DNA of 64,000 nt from Niastella koreensis GR20-10 (GCF_000246855.1 NC_016609.1:5530744-5594743); one strand, 5' to 3'; counted from the first letter of the stretch, positions 1 through 8,636 are shown. Notes: generated by a model not told the origin, from the letters alone. A program made the numbers and translations.

Positions 1-447
1 AGAGATCAAACCGATGATGATGCCTGTTTTATATTGCGGATCAAATTGAAAAATAAGATAGATGCCTGCTACCACCAGCAGGCCCAGCAGCAATTCAGTT
101 TGGTTAAATGGTTTGCGGGTAATGAGCGGTTCCAGGATGGTAGTAAAAAAACCAATGGCCGAAAAACAAACCAGCGCTACCGATACATTCGCATACTTGA
201 TGCTTGCATAAAAGGTTACCCAATGCAATGCCACTATAATACCAACACCTGTAATACGGGCTATACCAGCCAGCGAAATAGGCCGGCCGCTGCGCTTGAG
301 TAAACAGATCACCCATAGTACTAACACTGTTATCAGTAAACGATACCAAACCAGCAGGGCTTCATTGAGAGTAATAAGCCGGCCCAGTACACCGGTAAAC
401 CCGGCCAGGAACACTGCCATGTGCAGTTGTAGAAAAGCTTTACGCAT
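1..447 (-). CDS. EamA/DMT-family transporter, N-terminal half (partial)
   Basis: The frame is open from an ATG at 447 to the window edge, giving 149 residues without a stop; the gene continues past position 1. The translation is almost wholly hydrophobic with short charged loops, about five membrane segments, beginning MRKAFLQLHMAVFLAGFTG. The stretch ALHWVTFYASIKYANVS followed by a segment ending in TTILEPLI is typical of the first EamA repeat of drug/metabolite exporters (10-helix inner-membrane proteins). Substrate cannot be inferred. It follows the glycosyltransferase gene on the same strand after a 177-base spacer with nested inverted repeats, so co-transcription is uncertain. Confidence 0.8.
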   Translation of the reverse strand, partial: MRKAFLQLHMAVFLAGFTGVLGRLITLNEALLVWYRLLITVLVLWVICLLKRSGRPISLAGIARITGVGIIVALHWVTFYASIKYANVSVALVCFSAIGFFTTILEPLITRKPFNQTELLLGLLVVAGIYLIFQFDPQYKTGIIIGLIS

Positions 448-469
448 AGGATATGTGAAGGTATATTAA

Positions 470-607
470 AGACCTGTAAGGTGCACCATTTAAGCTGGCG
501 CATACAGTAAGCTTGCATGCACCTGACAGGTCTTAAAAGAATTAGACCTGTCAGATGGACTTTAACTTTCTGAAAATTCAAGCTAAGGCCGTCCACCTTA
601 CAGGTCT
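470..607. repeat. Nested inverted repeats between two minus-strand genes
   Basis: Outer arms of 14 bases at 470-483 and 594-607 are perfectly complementary (AGACCTGTAAGGTG and its reverse complement). Inside lies a second perfect 11-base pair at 523-533 and 544-554 with a 10-base loop. All four arms share the core AGACCTGT, so the structure reads as one short word copied in both orientations. No T-run makes it a clear terminator. Confidence 0.75.
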
Positions 608-624
608 ATAAATAAATTATTACT

Positions 625-1422
625 CTATTTTGTTTTTGCCAGCACCTGTTCCTGCCCTACCGCAGAATAAGCTGAAACGCCGGTGTTTTTAACCCGGTTG
701 CGGTAATCTTTGAAAAGGCTTTGCCAGCGCAATTTCAACACGCCCCAGATCCCTTCTTTTACAATGCCTTTGTGCATTTTTGAAACCCCGAATTTGCGGT
801 CTTCAAAAATAATAGGCACTTCTTTTATTTTAAAGCCGAGTTTCCAGGCGGCAAATTTCATTTCAATCTGGAATGCATAGCCCAGGAACTGGATCTGATC
901 GAGGTTGAGTGATTCCAGCACTTCGCGGGAGTAACAAACAAACCCGGCAGTGGTATCCTTCACCGGCATCCAGGTTATAATACGGGTATACAATGAGCCG
1001 CCTTTCGAGAGCATGATGCGGTTACGGGGCCAGTTAATGGTGCCGCCGCCTTTCACATACCGCGATCCTACGGCCACATCTGCTCCGCCTGTTGCACAGG
1101 CTTCGTATAAGCGTTGCAGATCTTTGGGGTTATGCGAAAAATCGGCATCCATTTCAAAAATGTACGGGTAACCTCTTTTCAGGGCCCATTTGAAGCCATG
1201 AATATAAGCGGTTCCCAAACCCAGTTTGCCTTTTCGTTCTTCCAGAAATAATTTGCCGGTATATTTAAGCTGACGTTCTTTAACGAGTGCGGCGGTTCCG
1301 TCGGGCGAGCCGTCATCAATTACAAGGATGTGAAAATTATTGTATTGGGCAAAAATGATATCGATCAAATGGCCGATATTTTCCTTTTCGTTATACGTCG
1401 GTATGATTACGATATTTTCCAA
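625..1422 (-). CDS. Family 2 glycosyltransferase, polyprenol-phosphate mannosyltransferase (DPM1) type
   Basis: 265 residues. The GT-A signature begins at once: NIVIIPTYNEKENI, then VIDDGSPDGTA (residues about 35-45), the metal-binding MDADFSHNP, and the SRYVKGGGTINWP loop characteristic of dolichol/polyprenol-phosphate mannose synthases. There is no C-terminal membrane domain, matching the short soluble DPM1 form that transfers a hexose from a nucleotide sugar to a lipid phosphate at the inner membrane face. The start codon is TTG at 1422; no ATG or GTG lies upstream that would keep the GT motif at the N-terminus. The exact sugar is unknown. Confidence 0.88.
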   Translation of the reverse strand: MENIVIIPTYNEKENIGHLIDIIFAQYNNFHILVIDDGSPDGTAALVKERQLKYTGKLFLEERKGKLGLGTAYIHGFKWALKRGYPYIFEMDADFSHNPKDLQRLYEACATGGADVAVGSRYVKGGGTINWPRNRIMLSKGGSLYTRIITWMPVKDTTAGFVCYSREVLESLNLDQIQFLGYAFQIEMKFAAWKLGFKIKEVPIIFEDRKFGVSKMHKGIVKEGIWGVLKLRWQSLFKDYRNRVKNTGVSAYSAVGQEQVLAKTK

Positions 1423-1517
1423 ACAAGTGTAATTGATGATATTGGAATACGAAAATACAATAATTCAAAATGTGAATTATAAAATACACATTTGCAAGTA
1501 AATAAATAGATCGCAGA

Positions 1518-2288
1518 TCACAGCCCCTTCTTTAACAACGTTCTGTTAAAAATTTCGGTCAGCTTTGCCTTGGTATGCATGGGAAAATCGCCTTTCATCA
1601 TCCAATCATAATATTGAGGTTCAGCTTTTAACACATCCACCACTGAACGGCCTTTGTGTTTGCCGAAATTAAATACCTCTACCCCGTTCTCCATAATCAT
1701 ACGGCGGGCAAAGTCTACAATATTATCATCGCCTATGCAGGTAATGATGGAATCCACGCTTGTTCCCAATTGCGGATATTTCTCAATCTGGGCCTGTAAT
1801 ACTTCCCAAGTGGCTACGGCATCAATTTCTGCGCCATGGGCCCCTTCGAGGTTCTTATTACAGTAAAATTTATATGCCGCGCTCAGGGTACGCTGTTCCA
1901 TCATATGGAAGATCTTTTGCACGTCGAGCAACCGGCGGTTGTTAAAATCGAATTCCAGTCCTACGCGTAAGAATTCCTCTGCCAGCAGGGGAATATCAAA
2001 ACGGTTTGAGTTGTACCCTGCCAGGTCACAATTATCCAGGAACTGCTTTATTTCATTAGCTACCTGTTTAAAGGTGGGCGCATCCTTTACCATTTCATTG
2101 CTTATACCATGTAAATCACGCGATACGGCGGAAATAGGAATTTCAGGATTGAGTAGTTTACGCTTAATCAGACGGGCGCCATCGGTTTGAATTTTTACGA
2201 TGGCTATTTCAACGATACGATCTGAGCTCAGGTTCACCCCGGTGGTTTCAAGATCAATAATTGCCAGCGGCTTCTTTAACTGCAACAT
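1518..2288 (-). CDS. DnaQ-like 3'-5' exonuclease (DEDDh), ExoX-type C-terminus
   Basis: 256 residues. ExoI motif DLETTG gives D12 and E14, ExoII NSNRFD gives D98, and ExoIII HGAEIDA gives H151 and D156, so all DEDDh catalytic residues are present. After the nuclease fold a segment around residues 205-240 (FNFGKHKGRSV...YYDWMMKGDF) matches the small C-terminal domain seen in exonuclease X and related proteins. It is therefore a stand-alone proofreading or repair exonuclease, or the Pol III epsilon homologue of this lineage; sequence alone does not separate these. Start ATG at 2288. Confidence 0.88.
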   Translation of the reverse strand: MLQLKKPLAIIDLETTGVNLSSDRIVEIAIVKIQTDGARLIKRKLLNPEIPISAVSRDLHGISNEMVKDAPTFKQVANEIKQFLDNCDLAGYNSNRFDIPLLAEEFLRVGLEFDFNNRRLLDVQKIFHMMEQRTLSAAYKFYCNKNLEGAHGAEIDAVATWEVLQAQIEKYPQLGTSVDSIITCIGDDNIVDFARRMIMENGVEVFNFGKHKGRSVVDVLKAEPQYYDWMMKGDFPMHTKAKLTEIFNRTLLKKGL

Positions 2289-2417
2289 TCAACAATGATA
2301 ATTGATAATGGTTATAAAATTAGGCGTATAAGTAAAAAATTACAAATTGCTTATTCTTTCCCCTGCTGGAATGCAGATTTTCTAAAAATGAGGTAACAAT
2401 ATAGGGCTAAATTGCTA

Positions 2418-3776
2418 TTAGCCCGTTATTTGCTTTGCAAAAGTAAGCATATCTGCCCCATCATAATTGCCTGAACTCATTAATAACAGGCAGGCGTTTT
2501 TATAGTTCTGCTGCTGAAGCCATTGCATCAGTTTTTCTTTATCGTTCATTACCTGTAACCCTTCTTTGCCAAAACCGGCCACCACTTTTTCAGCAGGCAG
2601 TTCGGGCATGCGCTTTAGTTCCAGGGCATGGCGGCTGTAAAAAACAACGGCTTTATCGGCCGGGTCCATCGCGCCTTTGTACTCGGTCATGAACTGTTCG
2701 TTCAGGCTGCTGTAGGTATGAAGCTCCAGCACGGCGATGAGTGTGCGATCGGGAAACTGTTGTTTCACCGCTTCGATGGTGGCTTTTACTTTGGAAGGCG
2801 CATGCGCAAAATCGCGGTACACGATGGTTTGCTCATTGCGGGCCAGCAGCTCCAACCGTTTAGCGGCGCCGGTAAACGAGGAAATGGCTTTTACAAAAGT
2901 GGCAGCGTCCATTCCCAGGTCGCGGCAAACATACCAGGCTGCATGCAGGTTCAGCAGGTTGTGGTTACCAAATACCTGCAGCCCGCCGGTTTGCCCTTCA
3001 ATAGTTAGCGTGGTTTTGCCATTGGCAATAGTATGGGCTGGAATCGAATAAGGCTGATACCGGATATCGGCCCGTTTATTTTCGGTTACCAGTTTATTCA
3101 GTACGGTATCGGTTTCATTATAGATCAGCAGTCCGCCCGGTTCTATCTTATTTATAAAGATGGTGAACTGCTCCAGGTAAAAATCAAATGTGGGAAACAC
3201 ATTTATGTGATCCCAGGCTATGCCGGTAAGTATGGCAATATGCGGAAACAAAAAATGGAATTTGGGACGCTTTTCTATCACGCTGGCGGGGTATTCATCG
3301 CCTTCGCATACAATTATGGGCGCATGGGTAACCTGCACCGACTGATCGAACCCTTCGAGGCGGGCGCCTACCAGGTAGTCGAACTCTTTTCCGGCTTTTC
3401 GCAGGGTGTGCATGATCATGGAAGTGGTGGTGGTTTTGCCATGGCTGCCGCCTACCACTACGCGGGTTTTATCCCGGCTTTCCTGGTATATATATTCGGG
3501 GAAGGAATAGATCTTTAATCCCAGTTCCCGTGCCCGGATCAATTCGGGATTGTCGCCTTTGGCGTGCATGCCCAGGATCACTGCATCCACATCCGCCGTT
3601 ATTTTTTCGGGATGCCAGCCAATAGCCTTGGGTAGCAATCCTTCCTTTTGCAGGTTCGATTGGGCCGGCTCAAATATTTCGTCGTCACTACCTGTTACCT
3701 GGTATCCTTTTTTGTGCAGGGCAAGCGCCAACTGGTGCATCACACTTCCACCAATAGCTATAAAGTGTACATTCAT
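2418..3776 (-). CDS. mpl: UDP-N-acetylmuramate:L-alanyl-gamma-D-glutamyl-meso-DAP ligase
   Basis: 452 residues, the normal length for Mpl. The Rossmann start MNVHFIAIGGSVM is followed by the Mur-ligase P-loop GSHGKTTTT (residues 110-118), CEGDEYPAS and the ILTGIAWDHINVFPTF segment of the central ATPase domain, and a C-terminal domain with YRDFAHAPSKVKATI. Mpl is the peptidoglycan-recycling ligase that attaches salvaged tripeptide to UDP-MurNAc in the cytoplasm; MurC adds only L-Ala and differs in these motifs. The gene stands alone between dnaQ-like and a small lipoprotein gene. Confidence 0.93.
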   Translation of the reverse strand: MNVHFIAIGGSVMHQLALALHKKGYQVTGSDDEIFEPAQSNLQKEGLLPKAIGWHPEKITADVDAVILGMHAKGDNPELIRARELGLKIYSFPEYIYQESRDKTRVVVGGSHGKTTTTSMIMHTLRKAGKEFDYLVGARLEGFDQSVQVTHAPIIVCEGDEYPASVIEKRPKFHFLFPHIAILTGIAWDHINVFPTFDFYLEQFTIFINKIEPGGLLIYNETDTVLNKLVTENKRADIRYQPYSIPAHTIANGKTTLTIEGQTGGLQVFGNHNLLNLHAAWYVCRDLGMDAATFVKAISSFTGAAKRLELLARNEQTIVYRDFAHAPSKVKATIEAVKQQFPDRTLIAVLELHTYSSLNEQFMTEYKGAMDPADKAVVFYSRHALELKRMPELPAEKVVAGFGKEGLQVMNDKEKLMQWLQQQNYKNACLLLMSSGNYDGADMLTFAKQITG

Positions 3777-4034
3777 TTCAACAACTGTTTATCAGCTAAA
3801 TGTATTTAAGCTGAAACGATTACCAAAAACTTTTTGTATACATACAAATAATTTTTTTGGCCGGGGCTTGCAGATGCCGGATTTTATTTGTTATTTTGGA
3901 CATCTTACAGCTATAATTATCCAATCCTCTCGAAATTTTCCTCTCCCTTAAGTCCGTTAACCTTTGAATGACCTGATGATCGTTTTCGCCCTTAGTTATT
4001 CATCAGGCAATTGTAAACTTTAAATATCACAAAA

Positions 4035-4160
4035 ATGAAACGGACTATCGTTATCGTAGCACTGGTTATTTTCGCTTGCGCAACAATTACCTCTTGCGCA
4101 GCTACAAAGGGCTCAGGATGCAAAGGAACTCAAGGATATGTAGGATACGGCGGAAGATAA
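4035..4160 (+). CDS. Small Gly/Cys-rich lipoprotein (41 aa)
   Basis: ATG at 4035, TAA at 4158-4160. The product starts MKRTIVIVALVIFAC and has a lipobox-like TSCA ending at residue 22, so the mature tail is about 20 residues, rich in Gly, Cys and Lys (GCKGTQGYVGYGG). Very short secreted proteins with a Cys-Gly-Lys tail ending VGY are widespread but uncharacterised in Bacteroidota. A good terminator follows at 4189. The short length makes coding less certain, but signal peptide, lipobox and terminator agree. Confidence 0.7.
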   Translation: MKRTIVIVALVIFACATITSCAATKGSGCKGTQGYVGYGGR

Positions 4161-4188
4161 GAACTAATTTAACCCTGATATTACTATT

Positions 4189-4218
4189 AAAGGTTACCCG
4201 ATGGGTAACCTTTTTTTT
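4189..4218 (+). terminator. Rho-independent terminator of the small lipoprotein gene
   Basis: An 11-bp perfect stem (AAAGGTTACCC / GGGTAACCTTT) with a 3-base loop runs into a run of eight T residues. Confidence 0.85.
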
Positions 4219-4339
4219 GTCTGAACAGGGATGGGTGAGATTCATGGGATGAGTGGGAAAGGCCATTCAAGGACCTCAGACATGATGTTATGGTTATCCC
4301 AGCAATCTCAGCCATCCCAAAAATCCCAGTTCAAACAAT

Positions 4340-4371
4340 AAAAAAACCCTTCCGCGACTAGCGAAAGGGTC
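4340..4371 (-). terminator. Rho-independent terminator of the Ala-rich lipoprotein gene
   Basis: On the minus strand CCCTTTCGC pairs with GCGGAAGGG around a TAGT loop, then T7. A second GC-rich hairpin (4397-4422, GGCCATCCTG / CAGGACGGCC) lies between it and the gene. Confidence 0.8.
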
Positions 4372-4450
4372 AATTTCTTATGGCTTGCTGAAAAGGGCCA
4401 TCCTGGGATCAGGACGGCCTCTAACGATTGCTTGCCATATGAAAAAAAAC

Positions 4451-4666
4451 TTATTTCTTTTTAGAAACAGAGTCAACTTTTTTCTTAGTAGTATCAGCAG
4501 CTGGAGTAGTAGCAGCAGCGCTATCAGGTGTAGCAGCAGCAGCTGAATCTACAGTTGGAGCAGCAGCAGTAGTATCTTGTTTGTTCTCAGTGTCTGCGCT
4601 TCCGCCATCATTACATGCTACTGCGAATAAAGAACCAATAGCTAATACTAACAACAGTTTTTTCAT
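4451..4666 (-). CDS. Small Ala/Thr/Asp-rich lipoprotein
   Basis: 71 residues. The signal peptide MKKLLLVLAIGSLFAVAC carries a lipobox with the lipidated Cys at residue 18. The mature part is low complexity: repeats of A, T, P, D and S (PTVDSAAAATPDSAAATTP) and a lysine-rich end (TKKKVDSVSKKK). It is probably an unfolded envelope lipoprotein tethering a basic tail in the periplasm; no function can be given. It has its own terminator, so it is expressed as a single gene. Related Ala/Thr-rich lipoproteins are common in Chitinophagaceae. Confidence 0.8.
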   Translation of the reverse strand: MKKLLLVLAIGSLFAVACNDGGSADTENKQDTTAAAPTVDSAAAATPDSAAATTPAADTTKKKVDSVSKKK

Positions 4667-4889
4667 TGTACCGTTTTTTGTTTGTTTACAAATGATTTAT
4701 GTAGTTTAATACAGGAAAAGAAAGAAGGTAACCCCGTAACCCAACTTTTTTTTATTTTTTCTGAAAAAAAGTCCAACCTTTCCGACTTAGGTGATTTACA
4801 GCCCATTTTTTGCCCTGTTAGACGGGAATTTTACCAACTGTTTGGGTTACTTCTCCTTAAATTGAGTATTAATTAATGGTTCAAAAAGC

Positions 4890-5462
4890 GTGAAAACAGA
4901 TTCAACCGACGAAAAAGCACTGTTAAAAGGATTGGCACTAAATGACCGGAAGTCCGTTGAGACCATATATAAATTATATTATAATATGGTGCAAACGTTG
5001 ATTATTAACAACAACGGATCTGCCGACGATGCACGGGATATATTCCAGGAAACTGTGATTGTGCTGTATGAAAAAGCCAAAACCGGCTCTTTTGAGCTAA
5101 CCGCCCAGTTAAAGACCTATGTGTATTCAGTTAGCCGGCGGTTATGGCTTAAAAAATTGCAGCAACAACAGAAATACCTGCCCACTATTCCGGGGCTGGA
5201 GGAAACGGTTCCGGTTGAGGAAGATGTTGAAAGCCACGGACAACGCAATTCAGAGTTCCAGATGATGGAAAAGGCTTTATTGCATTTGGGCGAACCCTGC
5301 AGAAGTTTAATTGAGCAATTTTATCTGCAGAAAAGAAGCATGACAGAGATTGCCGGCCATTTTGGATATACAAACGCTGATAACGCCAAAAATCAGAAAT
5401 ACAAATGTCTGATGCGGCTTCGGAAACTATTCTTTGCCGAATTTAAAAACAACGACGTGTGA
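4890..5462 (+). CDS. ECF-type RNA polymerase sigma factor
   Basis: 190 residues. Region 2 is seen as ADDARDIFQETVIVLYEKAK (residues about 46-65) with the following LKTYVYSVSRRLWLKKL helix that contacts the -10 element; region 4 is RSLIEQFYLQKRSMTEIAGHFGYTNADNAKNQKYKCLMRLRKLF. GTG at 4890 is the start: the nearby ATG at 4876 hits a stop after five codons. The stop TGA overlaps the ATG of the next gene (TGATG at 5460-5464), so the two proteins are translationally coupled, as expected for a sigma factor and its regulator. Confidence 0.88.
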   Translation: MKTDSTDEKALLKGLALNDRKSVETIYKLYYNMVQTLIINNNGSADDARDIFQETVIVLYEKAKTGSFELTAQLKTYVYSVSRRLWLKKLQQQQKYLPTIPGLEETVPVEEDVESHGQRNSEFQMMEKALLHLGEPCRSLIEQFYLQKRSMTEIAGHFGYTNADNAKNQKYKCLMRLRKLFFAEFKNNDV

Positions 5463-6556
5463 TGCAAGATGTACAATTATTAGATGCTATTGAACGGTTT
5501 CTCCGTGGTGAAATGACTCCCGAAGAAATGGCTTCCTTTGAGCAGCTGCGAAAAAGTAATCCGGAAGTGGATGAAAAAGTAGTGGAACACACTATATTTT
5601 TACATCAGATGGACCAGTTCAGTGACTGGAAGTCTTTTAAAGGAACCCTCAACGACGTTCATAATCAATTGCTCGAATCGGGCGTTATTAAAGAGGAAGC
5701 GCCAAAGACCACAGTTATACAACTGTTCCGCAAATACAAACGGGTGATGGCAGTAGCCGCCTCCATTGCTGGTATCACTACCCTTCTCATCGCCAGTATG
5801 GCCACTTATTACACCCAAAAGAAAACGCACGACGATCTTCAACGTTTACGCGGTGAATACAAATCGGAAATAACAAAGAAAACCAACGAAGTAAAAAATT
5901 CGGTAAAGGAAATTGTAGCCAAAGCTCCTGAAAACGCACCCGTGCGTTTTGGTGGTACCGGCTTCCTGATAGATGGCAAAGGTTATATTGCTACCGATGA
6001 GCACGTGGTAAACGGCGCCTCCAGTGTAGTAGTGCAGAACAGCAAAGGACAGGAATTCAGAACACGTATTATATATACCAATAAAGAAACCGATCTGGCC
6101 ATCCTGAAAATTGAGGATGACGATTATAGAAGCATCGGTCCCCTGCCCTATGGCATCCGCAAAAGCGGCACCGACCTGGGCGAACCTTTATTCATCCTGG
6201 GTTTCCCCCGCGAAGAAATTGTATATAACGAAGGATACATGAGTGCTAAAACAGGTTATAATGGCGATACCTTATCATTTCAGTTAGGCGTATCGGCTAA
6301 CCCTGGTAACTCCGGCGGTCCGGTATTCAACAAGAATGGTGAAGTGGTGGGTGTTATCACTGCCCGTCAAACCCAGGCAGTAGGTGTGGTGTTTGCGGTT
6401 ACTTCAAAAAACATCTTCCGCAGCCTGGAAGAAGTTAAAAAAGATACTTCCTTCCAGAACATCCGGTTAACGCTGAACTCTTCTATCAAAAACCTCGATC
6501 GCGTACAACAGATAAAGCGGATTGAAGAAGGGGTGTTTATGGTTAAGTGTTACTAA
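5462..6556 (+). CDS. Membrane protein: anti-sigma-like N-terminus fused to trypsin-like (S1C/HtrA-type) protease
   Basis: 364 residues from the ATG at 5462, which overlaps the sigma stop codon; a GTG three bases earlier is possible. Residues 1-90 are cytoplasmic and helical, with LDAIERFLRGEMTPEEMASFE resembling the start of Bacteroidota anti-sigma proteins. One membrane segment lies near residues 97-116. After a charged coiled-coil stretch (120-155) the periplasmic domain carries a complete trypsin triad: His in DEHVV (about 181), Asp in ETDLAIL (about 211) and Ser in GNSGGP (about 284). No PDZ domain is present. It probably holds the sigma factor and may couple envelope proteolysis to its release; that role is inference. 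Confidence 0.85.
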   Translation: MQDVQLLDAIERFLRGEMTPEEMASFEQLRKSNPEVDEKVVEHTIFLHQMDQFSDWKSFKGTLNDVHNQLLESGVIKEEAPKTTVIQLFRKYKRVMAVAASIAGITTLLIASMATYYTQKKTHDDLQRLRGEYKSEITKKTNEVKNSVKEIVAKAPENAPVRFGGTGFLIDGKGYIATDEHVVNGASSVVVQNSKGQEFRTRIIYTNKETDLAILKIEDDDYRSIGPLPYGIRKSGTDLGEPLFILGFPREEIVYNEGYMSAKTGYNGDTLSFQLGVSANPGNSGGPVFNKNGEVVGVITARQTQAVGVVFAVTSKNIFRSLEEVKKDTSFQNIRLTLNSSIKNLDRVQQIKRIEEGVFMVKCY

Positions 6557-6557
6557 G

Positions 6558-6706
6558 AGCTACAAGCTGCAAGCAAATACATATAATTAGAGGCCCCGAC
6601 GGTAACCGTTGGGGCCTCTTTATTGGTGGGACTTCTAAATATTGAAGTTAACTTCTTTATTCAAGTTTTCCGCGATGGCCTGAAGCTTGCAGCTTGCGGC
6701 TTTCTA
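6558..6706. repeat. Inverted repeat of the AGCTTGCAGC family around a terminator
   Basis: AAGCTGCAAGC at 6564-6574 is perfectly complementary to 6685-6695. The arms enclose the terminator at 6589-6623, start just after the protease stop, and end at the stop codon of the convergent nucleotidyltransferase gene. The words AAGCAAATAC and GCGATGGCCTG recur in other spacers (20033, 59963). Confidence 0.75.
6589..6623 (+). terminator. Rho-independent terminator after the sigma/protease operon
   Basis: A 14-bp stem, AGAGGCCCCGACGG with its partner CCGTTGGGGCCTCT (one G-T pair), 3-base loop, then TTTATT. Confidence 0.85.
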
Positions 6707-7609
6707 CTTCCACAACTTAGCCGGATACTCACCTGCAGCAACCAGTTGCTCCAGGTTAGCTTTTACTTCAGGCGCATCTTCTTTATAAGTTACGCCAAAC
6801 CATTGGGCGGATGTAGGGATCACTTTAATAGTGCCTTTGTTTACATTGATGAATTTATCGCCTACGATGGGAATAAAGAACTCTGATTTTATGTTGGTAA
6901 GATTTCCTTTTTCACTCAGGAACTCATTGAACAGCTTTTCAGAATAAGGGAAGATGGAAGGTGAAAAGCACCAGAAGTTCATGGACACCTGTGAATCCAT
7001 TGGCAGTTCTTTGGGCTCCTGGCCATCGTCAACCAGAATTTTACCATCTTTCTTCGCAATGTTTATACGTTCTGCAATAGCTACCAGATTGCCTTCGGCA
7101 TTGGCACGGCATACCCCACGGTTAACTGTACCATTGTCGCTTAATGTTTTCAGCAACTCATAGCCGATTATAGAATAGGTATTGTCATTAACATCTTTGG
7201 TCAGAAATTTATAGGCTTTTTCAAATGCATCGCGACCATAAAAATCATCGGCATTGATTACCGCAAATGGTTCATTGATGGCATTTTTAGCGCACAGTAC
7301 CGCATGCGCAGTTCCCCAGGGTTTGGTTCGGTCGGCAGGTACCTCGAATCCATCAGTAAATGACTTCAGGTCCTGGTATACGTAATCGATTGCGATTTTT
7401 CCTTTTAACGGGGGTTCTACTATGGCTTTAAAATCGTCAGCAAATTCCTTGCGGATAATAAACACCACTTTTTTAAATCCAGCGCGTATAGCATCATAAA
7501 TAGAGTAATCCATGATCGTTTCTCCACCTGGTCCGAATGATTGGATCTGTTTCATACTACCATAGCGGGAAGCCATGCCTGCAGCTAAAATCAAAAGAGT
7601 TGGTTCCAT
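6704..7609 (-). CDS. Sugar-phosphate nucleotidyltransferase-like protein
   Basis: 301 residues from the ATG at 7609. The NTP-transferase fold starts with LLILAAGMASRYGSMKQI, the G-x-G-T/S-R variant of the nucleotide-binding loop, followed by the motif FAVINADDFYGRDAF, where the metal-binding acidic residues sit. A longer frame running to 7690 overlaps the divergent gene and adds an implausible Phe/His/Tyr-rich leader, so ATG 7609 is preferred. Proteins of this type often activate a sugar-1-phosphate; substrate unknown. The gene converges with the sigma/protease operon and diverges from the PLP-enzyme gene. Confidence 0.82.
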   Translation of the reverse strand: MEPTLLILAAGMASRYGSMKQIQSFGPGGETIMDYSIYDAIRAGFKKVVFIIRKEFADDFKAIVEPPLKGKIAIDYVYQDLKSFTDGFEVPADRTKPWGTAHAVLCAKNAINEPFAVINADDFYGRDAFEKAYKFLTKDVNDNTYSIIGYELLKTLSDNGTVNRGVCRANAEGNLVAIAERINIAKKDGKILVDDGQEPKELPMDSQVSMNFWCFSPSIFPYSEKLFNEFLSEKGNLTNIKSEFFIPIVGDKFINVNKGTIKVIPTSAQWFGVTYKEDAPEVKANLEQLVAAGEYPAKLWK

Positions 7610-7654
7610 TATTGTATTTTTAAAAATTGAGTCACGAAAATATAAAAATATGTG

Positions 7655-8596
7655 ATGAAAACTATGTCGGTAAACAAAGTAATAACACAACCGGTCGACA
7701 TAACAAAAGCAGTAGTAACGCTTGTTAGCGACGACCTCCTACATAGAAAAAACGTTGCCATCGAAGTATTGCGGCTCGATTTGATCCATCCGGTCATTTC
7801 GGGGAACAAATGGTTCAAACTGAAATACCATATCCGGGAAGCACTGCAGCAAAACAAAAAAGGCATACTCACATTTGGCGGCGCCTGGAGCAATCACCTG
7901 GTAGCAACGGCGCTGGCATGTGCCCAGGCCAACCTGGCCAGTATGGGCATTATTCGTGGCGAACGGCCGGCGACTTTATCTCACACTTTACAGGAAGTGC
8001 AGGATTATGCCATGCAATTACAGTTCATTTCGCGCCCGGCATATGCTAATGATGCTGCTATAATTCCGGTATTGCAGGAAAAATATCCAGACTATTATCT
8101 TGTACCACAGGGCGGACAAAGCCACCTGGGTGTGCTGGGCGCCGCCGAAATTGGACGGCTGGCTCAAATGGAAAGTTATTCACATATATGCTGCGCCACC
8201 GGCACCGGCACTATGCTTGCAGGTTTAGTGCACGCCGCTTTACCGCATCAGCAGGTAATTGGCATTTGCAGCCTTAAAATACCCGACAACGAAAACAACA
8301 GTTTGAACAGTTTTGTAAAACCCTATGCATCAGCCCCAAAGCAATACAAAATATTTTACGATTTCCATTTTGGCGGATATGCGCGCAAAACAGATGAGCT
8401 GATCCGCTTTATGAATAGCATTTATCAGCAACATGAATTGCCGACGGATTTTGTATATACTGGCAAATTGTTTTTCGGCGTTATGCAGCTGGTCCAGCGC
8501 GATTACTTTCAACCGGGCAGTCGTTTGCTGCTGGTGCACAGTGGCGGATTACAGGGCAACCGGTCGTTACCGGCCGGAACATTAACATATCTGTAA
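7655..8596 (+). CDS. PLP-dependent D-cysteine desulfhydrase / ACC deaminase family enzyme
   Basis: 313 residues. The fold-type II signature DLIHPVISGNKWFKLKY (residues about 43-58) contains the lysine that forms the Schiff base with PLP, followed by TFGGAWSNHLVATA and the phosphate-binding CCATGTGTMLAGL. This is the pattern of the DcyD/ACC deaminase group, which breaks D-cysteine or 1-aminocyclopropane-1-carboxylate; many Bacteroidota members are called ACC deaminase without proof. GTG 7652, ATG 7655 and ATG 7664 are all possible starts; 7655 is taken. Confidence 0.82.
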   Translation: MKTMSVNKVITQPVDITKAVVTLVSDDLLHRKNVAIEVLRLDLIHPVISGNKWFKLKYHIREALQQNKKGILTFGGAWSNHLVATALACAQANLASMGIIRGERPATLSHTLQEVQDYAMQLQFISRPAYANDAAIIPVLQEKYPDYYLVPQGGQSHLGVLGAAEIGRLAQMESYSHICCATGTGTMLAGLVHAALPHQQVIGICSLKIPDNENNSLNSFVKPYASAPKQYKIFYDFHFGGYARKTDELIRFMNSIYQQHELPTDFVYTGKLFFGVMQLVQRDYFQPGSRLLLVHSGGLQGNRSLPAGTLTYL

Positions 8597-8628
8597 GTTG
8601 TTATATAAAACCGCTGTCGCAAAACCAG

Positions 8629-8636
8629 TATATTTG
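8629..8636 (+). promoter_or_regulatory. Bacteroidota -7 element TATATTTG
   Basis: Exact TAnnTTTG match 42 bases upstream of the ATG at 8679; no good -33 TTG at usual spacing. Confidence 0.5.

Noticed and set aside
3033-3518. Long open frame (161 codons) antisense to mpl
   Set aside because: Shadow of a well supported gene with intact Mur-ligase motifs.
3950-3970. Promoter TTAACCTTTG before the small lipoprotein gene
   Set aside because: It has three bases between TA and TTTG, one off the consensus.
7610-7690. Upstream extension of the nucleotidyltransferase gene
   Set aside because: Would overlap the divergent gene and add a His/Phe/Tyr-rich leader before a normal NTP-transferase start.
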